A DNA stretch of 64,000 nucleotides from Straminergon stramineum. Lineage: Eukaryota; Streptophyta; Bryopsida; Hypnales; Calliergonaceae. This document shows positions 57,182-64,000 of this stretch, piece by piece (the first letter of the stretch is position 1; each line of letters begins with the position of its first letter). Made by a program: the position numbers and the translations under genes. Under the pieces are notes generated by a model that saw only the letters and a program-made list of their open reading frames with translations, was not told where the DNA came from and ran no database searches. The stretch lies in NCBI GenBank assembly GCA_963920665.1, contig OY987268.1:4962501-5026500 (forward strand), given 5' to 3'.

Positions 57182-57444
57182 AGGACGTTAAATCGTGCAT
57201 ACCAATTGGGCTCTGCAAGGGCATTTGTGTTTTATTTGGGGTAAAAGTAAAAACTGCCCCCTATTTTGAGCTGTGTCTAGGGTATGTTCTAGACCTCCCC
57301 TAGCTAATTTGGGGTCTATGATTGCAAATATGAATTCAGGATTTGCAAAAAAAAATAATGTGCAAAAAATAAAAAGTTCCTGTGTTTTCCCCAGGGTAAA
57401 TCTGCTCATGTGCGGCCCAGTTGGTATGCACGATTTAACGTCCT
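57182..57444. mobile_element. 263-bp miniature element with about 30-bp terminal inverted repeats
   Basis: AGGACGTTAAATCGTGCATA at 57,182 continuing to 57,211 is mirrored at 57,415-57,444 (TATGCACGATTTAACGTCCT) with one mismatch. The interior resembles segments at about 37,680-37,860 and 43,510-43,690 (AATTTGGGGTC ... AAATATGAATTCA ... TTTTCC), suggesting a family. Non-coding. Confidence 0.8.
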
Positions 57445-58599
57445 CCGTTACTCTGTAGAAATCTGAAAACAATATCTTATGTGAAAGTTTGTCTCCTATA
57501 TGATACAGAGGGCTACATGCATCACTGTTATAATTGTTGATGCCTTATGTGTATGGAACGATTTTCGTCTAAACTCGAATCGAATTCAATTTTTGAACAT
57601 TTTTTGAATATTTCATGAATTGCCGAAGTTCAAAACCCTGATCACCTTTAACATTCCTCTACAAGCGGTGGACATTTTGTACCTCAGTATGTACCTAATC
57701 ACCTATAACCGTCATGTTTACAATTGGTGGAAAACGGCTAGAGGTTTCTGATGGTTACAATATCAGTGACCTTATTTCGTGTTTCTTTTTTATTAGAAGG
57801 CTTGTTTCTATTATAAGGGTTAACAAGGCTGATATCAGTTGACAAATGTCGTTATCCTTATTACGACAGAGCTACTACACATAAGGAATTGTTTGCCAGA
57901 CAAGGTGGTGGTTCAAAGAGTGGATGAGCGCCTTTCTGCCCTTTGGCAACTGTATTGCATGTAAGGATTACGTGTCGCTCATTCACACGGATCTGGATAA
58001 GGTATGTACCACTTGTACTTGATGTCCTGCACAAAAATTATTATGAGTTTTATTGTCTCTACCCCTGTGGAAGAGACTAAGCAATGGTCTAAAAATGTAG
58101 AAAGAAAGTGCCCATCATTGAAAATAATGAATCTCTTATTTCTAGTTCTATTTGTGACTTGTGTTACTAGGAAAAGTAGTATTCTAAGATTGTTGAATAC
58201 TATCTTAAATTGTACAATCAGTATTGGTTATGTGGAGGATTATATGGAATGACTCATATGTACGATTTTCTTTGGGGTAGGGTTACTCCCAAGTAGCCAC
58301 TTGTTATTCTACCTCATTTTGTCAATCTCCAGCAATCTCAACTCTGTTTAGTGACCTTCGTGTATTCTGCCTGTTGAATTTGGTGTCCAGGAAACAGAAG
58401 AGCTTGTAGCAGATGTTTTGGGAGTTGAAGTGTTCAAGCAGACAATTGCAGGGAACATCCTTGATGGGAGCTACAGTCAATTCACTAATCGTGGTGGATT
58501 GGTAAGCCAGTTAGACCCCTGGTCTCCTGATATGTTTCAATCACTAGTGCAAGTGTGCTATGTAAGGTGGAGGATACTATTTGTATCACTTTAAGCCTT

Positions 58600-58630
<31 letters not shown>

Positions 58631-59205
58631 GTTTTTGGGAGACCACTACAGAGCTGTGGGGAGGTGAGTTTGGGTATAAGAGTCTGAAGTATCAAATTTT
58701 CATCACTACGTAGCAATTTCAAAGTGGGAAGCTGTAAACTAGTACCAGTATACTAGACAATAAACAACCCCATTTCCATCCTTATAGAAGGCCAACCAGG
58801 TGCGTAGTATATGAAAAGATGAAATGCTGTTGATATTAGGGGTCTGGATGGGAGATGAGACTAGGTCTTTAAAACTTTACTACCTCAAAGTAGTTAGGTT
58901 GATTATGTAGTGACATTTTGTTCCAGAATTGAGGCAGTTTTTTATTGCAGGTACATCCGCATACATCGATAGAAGATATGGAAGAATTGTCATCATTATT
59001 GCAAGTCCCACTGGTGGCTGTTACTGTAAACAGAGGAAGTGAAGCTATTGGTGCAGGGTTGGTGGTTAATGACTGGACTGCTTTCTGTGGACTGGACACA
59101 ACAGCTACAGAGCTTTCTGTGATAAAAAACGTGTTTAAACTCCATGATGCCCAGCCTAGTAACATTGTCAAAGAAATGTGAGCTTCCCTCATTGATACTA
59201 TGACA

Positions 59206-60026
59206 TAGAAACAAACACAATTTCTTCTCTGCACTGATTCGATGTTATAAAATATATCTTTATTGCCTATTTTGACCTTTTCAAAGCTAATATTCAGGGT
59301 GAACAAGTGGATAATGTGCACTAGAGTTTTGTATGGAATTCGCATTTGTTTTTTTACTAATATAGGTTCAACATATTGCTGTAAGAGCATGTGCATATCC
59401 AAAACACTCTGAAGTTCACAGTTAAGCATGTCAACACATTCTGCCAGTTTACGGTTCTACATAAACACAACACTCACAGCTGACAAATAGGAAAGTAAAA
59501 TGAAGGGACCTAAGTATACTTCAGCACAAAGGAGACAACTGATCACCTATTGTAATCTGATCCCTCCACAAATTGAAACGCAAATCATCGTTAACACTGA
59601 GGAATTCATCAAATGTGTTGGCAATTATCTCCAAACCTAAGCGTTTGCTTTCAAAGCTTCAAACTCACAGCAAACCTCACAGTAAAGAAGCTACACTGCT
59701 TCCCAAGTAGTATACAGGATTCAATTGCAAAAAACAGGGATTGATACTAATAGGGAGTGTCTACCCTCAAGATAACATGGCCTTTTCCAGCAGCTCCTTC
59801 AATTCCCCACTCTGGTAAGAATCTGCCACGAAATCCAGACACGCTCTTATTAGGGTGGAAGGTCTATAAAGCATCCTTCTAAGCGCTAACCTGTTTCTTG
59901 GAGAGGCAGAACACCTCAAGACATTTTTCAGTAAAAGTTTATTGAAAGACAGCTGGAAGCCACACTTAATCCACTTTCATTCAAATTTTTCAGACTCATA
60001 AGTCTTTTAGTCTTTGTCTTTTTCAT
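59206..60026. other. Intergenic DNA downstream of the eIF6 pseudogene
   Basis: No gene or repeat recognised. Composition is somewhat less AT-rich than further right. Confidence 0.4.
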
Positions 60027-60141
60027 CACTAGTAGAAAAGTGCCTTGCCTTCAACAAAATCTAGGGGATTCGTTTTCTGCCCCAAAACGCAAATTTTATG
60101 TTTATTAAAGCACAGTTTTTAGACGCACTTTTCTACTAGTG
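60027..60141. mobile_element. CACTA-type miniature element, 115 bp
   Basis: Ends CACTAGTAGAAAAGTGC and GCACTTTTCTACTAGTG are perfect inverted repeats, and the 3-bp sequence CAT flanks both sides (60,024-60,026 and 60,142-60,144). CACTA ends and a 3-bp duplication are diagnostic of the CACTA (En/Spm) superfamily. Confidence 0.9.
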
Positions 60142-60459
60142 CATTTTCCTCCAAGATAGTAACATCCCTCTCATATTTATTTGTTTTGCTTAGTGTTGAG
60201 GAATTTTCCATGATTAGATAGAATTTGCATTTAGATAGAATTTGTTTTCAGAGAAAATATGATTAAAACTGAAAAATCAACATTTGCATTAAGCGAGTCT
60301 TAAGAGTCTAAGAAAAATTTCCAAAACCAAAATATTAGATGCTAGGAATGTGGTAGTGATTTCATAAGTAATTATTTAAAAAAAAACCCAACCCTATAAA
60401 ACTAGATTAGGCTTAGTTTAATTCCTTTACATTCTTTTCTTTTGAGTTTATTAGCTTAA

Positions 60460-61397
60460 CCCCTAGATGTATTTGACTGTGTTTCCACCAAAAGCACTCC
60501 AAAATTGCCATTTTTAGTACAAATACCAAATTTTAAAAACATTTTTGAACACATAAAAGTGTAGGATCTTGTAGTACATTGGTTTGAGAACATATGTAAA
60601 AACATTCAGAAATTTCCACCATGTAGATTGCAAGATATTAGAGTTTGAATTGACAAAAAGCCTTTTTTTAGCCTCTACGAAAAACCTAGCAGTTGCACTT
60701 CACAAGGTGAGATCATTATGAAAAAATTTCCAAAGTGGTTGTAACTCTTTGGATTCATTCTTCAAGGCAAGTTGGCTACACGATTGAAAAATTTTAGATC
60801 ATTTGGAATTATACAACATATAGGAAAAAATTATCAAGTAGAAAGATGTAGATAATGATTCAAAATATTAAATTGTTAACAATTTATTTATAGAATTGAA
60901 AAATTCCAACCCCAATGGTTGTCATGTTTTCATAAGCAATCTACACTATTTTATTTATTTTTCAAAATTATTGAAAATTGAATTAAATAAAGGTCTTCAA
61001 AGTTTATTTTAGAACGGAGATTCCATTACTACCCACAAACTACCCACAACTAAAACTCTTCATAACTTTCATCTCACAAATCAAAATGGAAGGATTCAAA
61101 GCATTACACTTAAATATAAATCTAGAAAGCCAATTTCAAATTTTTATGAAAAAAATAATAATTCTTAAAGAAGTTCTTTTTGTTGCATAGGCTGCTCGCC
61201 GAGCAATGAAAACTACATATCATACAATAACTTTTTAACCATGTGTTCAAAAGTTATGAAATTTTTTGGGCCTTAAAGCTACTCCTTAGGTACATATTGT
61301 GTGAAAATTGCAAAGAAATAAAATAAAAATTCCACTTGTAGGGAGCTGCCCCAAATTGTTGCTTTGCCAAAAAAAATGCGGTTTGGTCCTTTAGGGG
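60460..61397. mobile_element. Probable TTAA/CCCCTA element, decayed
   Basis: Left border TTAA then CCCCTAGATGTATTTGAC; right border CCTTTAGGGG then TTTA. The outer ends are inverted but the inner ends have diverged. About 940 bp, non-coding. Assigned by analogy with the better copies at 34,068, 43,711 and 55,670. Confidence 0.5.
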
Positions 61398-61959
61398 TTT
61401 AGTCAGTCAAATAGTGACAAGTATTTGGGAATCCAAGAGCAGCAAACGAGTTGTCTAGAAATTCAAAAGCTACTGGGAACAACCTAATCAAGAACACTAG
61501 TTCCTCACCAATGGGGAGGCACCACGTGGCGGAGATAAGGAGCCCAAAACTAGGGGCTGAGTGATTTGAGAAGAGATTGAGTCCACTGCAAGGGTAAGTT
61601 ATGTGCAAACCGTGACTGAAACCGATCCAAGCTATCCAAATAAGTAAGCAGAACTACATTTGATTTGAATTTTTTTTATCCATGCCACTAAAACTAAAAT
61701 TGTGAGTAGGAAATTGGTTGTCAAACTTATTTGTTGAAATCCATAAACACAAATGTATGATATCCAAGTACTAACAACAATCTTTTAACACACTCATATT
61801 GACAGAAGTCCGAGCTCTCCTAATTAGTTGCAAGTTTCACATCAAATGTCTCAAATTCCAACAACCAAATCAACAAGAAAATTTAGAAGTGACAACTAGA
61901 ATAAGAAGTCTTAAGAGGTGAGATATTTTCAAAGAATATTTGCAATTATTAGAAGTGAA

Positions 61960-63610
61960 CCCTTACAAGTTCATTAAGACTTTGATTCTTTCCACTACTC
62001 ATCTAATTTATTGGTAGTTATTAAATTAGATTTCATTAGGGGCTATTAGGCTTGGGTCTTAGTTAGTGTTGGTTTATTAGGCCTCATAAGCCAAATAGAA
62101 GAAGACAAAATCAAATTTAAAATAGTAAGGAAAATTGATAAACAATTGGGGAATAGTATTTTAAAGATTTGATTTGATTTAGGACATATCAAGATGGTTT
62201 GAGTATCATAAATAGTTCTAAAAATCAGAAAAATTATCAAAAATACTTTAAAAACTAACAAATTATGTAGGAATTCACGTGGAGTTAATTGAAGGAAAAA
62301 ATCCATTCAAAAAGGGTGTTTTAGAACTAAAATTCTTTTAATTATTTATGCATGATAGAGAGCAGTGGCTATTATGAGACTATCATAGTTGTGGTTTGAG
62401 AGGATGGTACCATTGATGGAGAGGTATGTTAAAATGACCACTTTCTTTTGATGTTTTCTTAGTTGACTTAAAATAGAGATAGGGATTAAAAAATTAACAA
62501 TTAGATCAAAATTTTAGTATTTATATTAGAACTTAAAATATAATAGATAATTCTTGGAGGTTTCTAGAAATATCTTACTCTTTAAAAATAACTAAAAATT
62601 GATAAAGTTACAAGTGGATGAATTGTGGACTTAAACTTGGATGAAAATTATACATTTCATCCAAAGGAATTTAAAGAGAATCTATAGTAGAATCTAAAAA
62701 GAATTTAGGAATCTAAGATAAATTTAGAATTTTTGGGTAAGAATAAAGGATAATTGACCCATTTAAAGTAAAAGTAGTATGAAGATGAAGTTTTGACTTA
62801 TCAATTAGAGGATAGTTGTCATCCATCAATAGCTTTTTTCCTAGAAATCCAATAGTTTCGTGTGTTACTTTGTTAGAAAAGTAATTTCTTTCTCCCTCAA
62901 CTTAAACCCTAAAAATCCAAAAATTAATAATTTTAAAACTAAAAGGCTAAGATTAGGTTTTGTTAGAAGATAATTAAAAAGAATCTTTAGAAGTGACTAA
63001 GGAAAAGTTCAGACCCAAAATCAATTCAGGCATCTATTGGGAATTCTAGAATTAATTTATACCTTAAAAGTACTTTATTTTTAAAAGAGATAAGATTGGA
63101 TGAACTTTGGCCCAATTTTGAATGAAGTCCTTTAATTTTGGTCAAAATTAAGTTTGATTTTGGCATTAATCAATTGAATTAATTAAAGAATCAATCCTAA
63201 AATTTGGATTAGTTTTGAATTGATTTGCTATTTAATTTTGATGGATGAAGTTTTTAGGTTAGTGTGTAAGTTAAAACTTTATCTTTCATTTTCTTTCATT
63301 AGGAAGGTGAAAATTTAACTTGCTTAACCACTTTGGATAGAGAATTACATTCCATGAGTTAACTTAGATTGATTTTTAGTTTGAATTAATTCTAAATTAT
63401 ACATTAGATAGTTGATTTAATTAACCAAAGTCATAAAGTTTTAAGACTTAAGAGTTTGGAGTAATTGAATCTGATTAGGTCATTATAAAAAAAGTGTCCA
63501 TTGCTCAGAAGGCATGAATTGAACTAAGATTAAAACACCCTAAAGAATTTAATTCACAAAGCCACTAGAATCTGTGTATACATTTTGATTCAAGGGGTGG
63601 GGTTTAAATC
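61960..63610. repeat. Dispersed repeat, copy 2
   Basis: Diverged copy of 47,780-49,440 in the same orientation. No coding capacity. Confidence 0.6.
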
Positions 63611-63747
63611 ATTTACAAGTGGAATGAAAAGGAAGGCAATACTTTTAGAGCTGATGGAAGACATGGTTACACAAGAAACACAAGTGATAGTTATTGGTGA
63701 CAATGACAAGGTCAATTCAAAGGATTTGATCCTTCACATCTCCATTG

Positions 63748-64000
63748 TTTTTTTTGGACACAAATGAAACGGAATTTCGATACAAAGGAATAATACAAGG
63801 CTAGCCAACCACAAGTGGCGTGGCGGAACACAAGCAAGAAAACAAACTACATGGACTTGACACCAACAAGGGATTGACCGACTACAAGAAAAGCATAGTG
63901 AGGGACCATGAAGCCCTTCAAGGCTTCAAGGAAGCTAAAACATGAGCCAACAATAATATCTCCATAGTGAATCTTATAGAGACAAGGACGCCAACCTTAT
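63748..64000 (-). mobile_element. 3' end of a LINE-like element, cut by the window edge
   Basis: Eight T at 63,748-63,755 are followed by GGACACAAATGAAACGG and AGCCAACCACAAGTGGCGTG, resembling the poly-T/CCACAAGTGGC ends at 36,522 and 55,123. The element would be on the minus strand and extend beyond the window. No coding frame is visible yet. Confidence 0.5.

Larger units (their letters stand above)
55391..59205 (+). pseudogene. EIF6: Eukaryotic translation initiation factor 6 (eIF6) pseudogene, introns retained
   Basis: Exon remnants in order: 55,391-55,477 (FESELADVMPVVKASIAG ... IGRMCVG), 56,443-56,488 (GNKNGLLLP), 57,870-58,001 (ELLHIRNCLPDKVVVQRVDE ... HTDLDK), 58,391-58,501 ([20 protein letters not shown] ... 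SNRGGL-like end) and 58,951-59,181 ([20 protein letters not shown] ... [16 protein letters not shown]). All match conserved eIF6, the anti-association factor of the 60S ribosomal subunit. Donor and acceptor sites are mostly intact, so it derives from a genomic copy, not a processed one. Lesions: about 45 N-terminal residues missing, about 5 extra bases near 55,445-55,458, one extra base in 56,462-56,470, one extra base at about 57,942, a changed segment (DGSYSQFT where VGSYxxxS is conserved), and a TGA at 59,179 where Arg is expected, followed by the in-frame remnant ASLIDT. Sequencing error could explain single cases but not all. Confidence 0.9.

Noticed and set aside
58869..59429. Minus-strand open frame of 186 codons
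   Set aside because: It is the antisense shadow of the last eIF6 exon and has no recognisable domain.

Overview
This is nuclear DNA of a land plant. The evidence is a eukaryotic translation initiation factor 6 (eIF6) copy split by spliceosomal introns, a leucine-rich-repeat (LRR) gene built from a regular series of phase-2 exons, a classical Stowaway element (TA / CTCCCTCCGTCCC ends), a CACTA-type miniature element and a 5'-truncated LINE. I cannot name the species. Most of the window is AT-rich intergenic and intronic DNA packed with non-autonomous transposons. Two GC-rich islands stand out: about 1-13,950 and about 25,100-31,650.

Island 1 (1-13,950) carries, on the minus strand, what reads as one large multi-exon gene of about 2,300 codons. 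Its order is an unknown N-terminal region, a ParB-like module, a divergent beta-class DNA-methyltransferase-like module, a Pro/Ser-rich and coiled-coil region, and an FCP1/NLI-like HAD phosphatase module. The splice phases join cleanly, but three in-frame stops (TAA, TAG, TGA), each explicable by one C-to-T change, mark this copy as decayed. Island 2 (25,100-31,650) carries on the plus strand an intact two-exon gene for a DUF7869-type, RNase-H-like transposase-related protein. Both islands carry dense arrays of the same 20-bp palindrome (TTCAGACCGCGCGGTCTGAA and variants), lying between a candidate GC-rich 5' leader and the coding exons. Four more copies lie inside the Pro-rich coding exon of the first gene, in one reading frame as QTARSD-like peptides. 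The link between these two loci is the most unusual signal in the window.

From 32,379 to 42,732 (minus) lies LRR gene A: signal peptide, N-terminal cap and at least eight LRR exons, all in phase and without stops, but with no kinase or transmembrane exon in the window. A partial duplicate, copy B (51,281-54,081, minus), has lost its 5' exons and has a frameshifted exon and two destroyed splice acceptors. Comparing A with B gives empty and filled sites for several transposons: a MULE-like element with a 10-bp duplication, two TTAA-flanked CCCCTAAA-type elements, a 1.7-kb element flanked by TTA, and a 960-bp element flanked by CTAT. The right end of the duplicated segment abuts a decayed eIF6 gene (55,391-59,205, plus).

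The rest (13,950-25,000, 44,400-51,200, 59,200-64,000) is AT-rich, with miniature elements, foldbacks, a dispersed repeat more than 1.6 kb long in two copies, and the 3' end of another LINE at the right edge. No protein gene or RNA gene could be recognised there.
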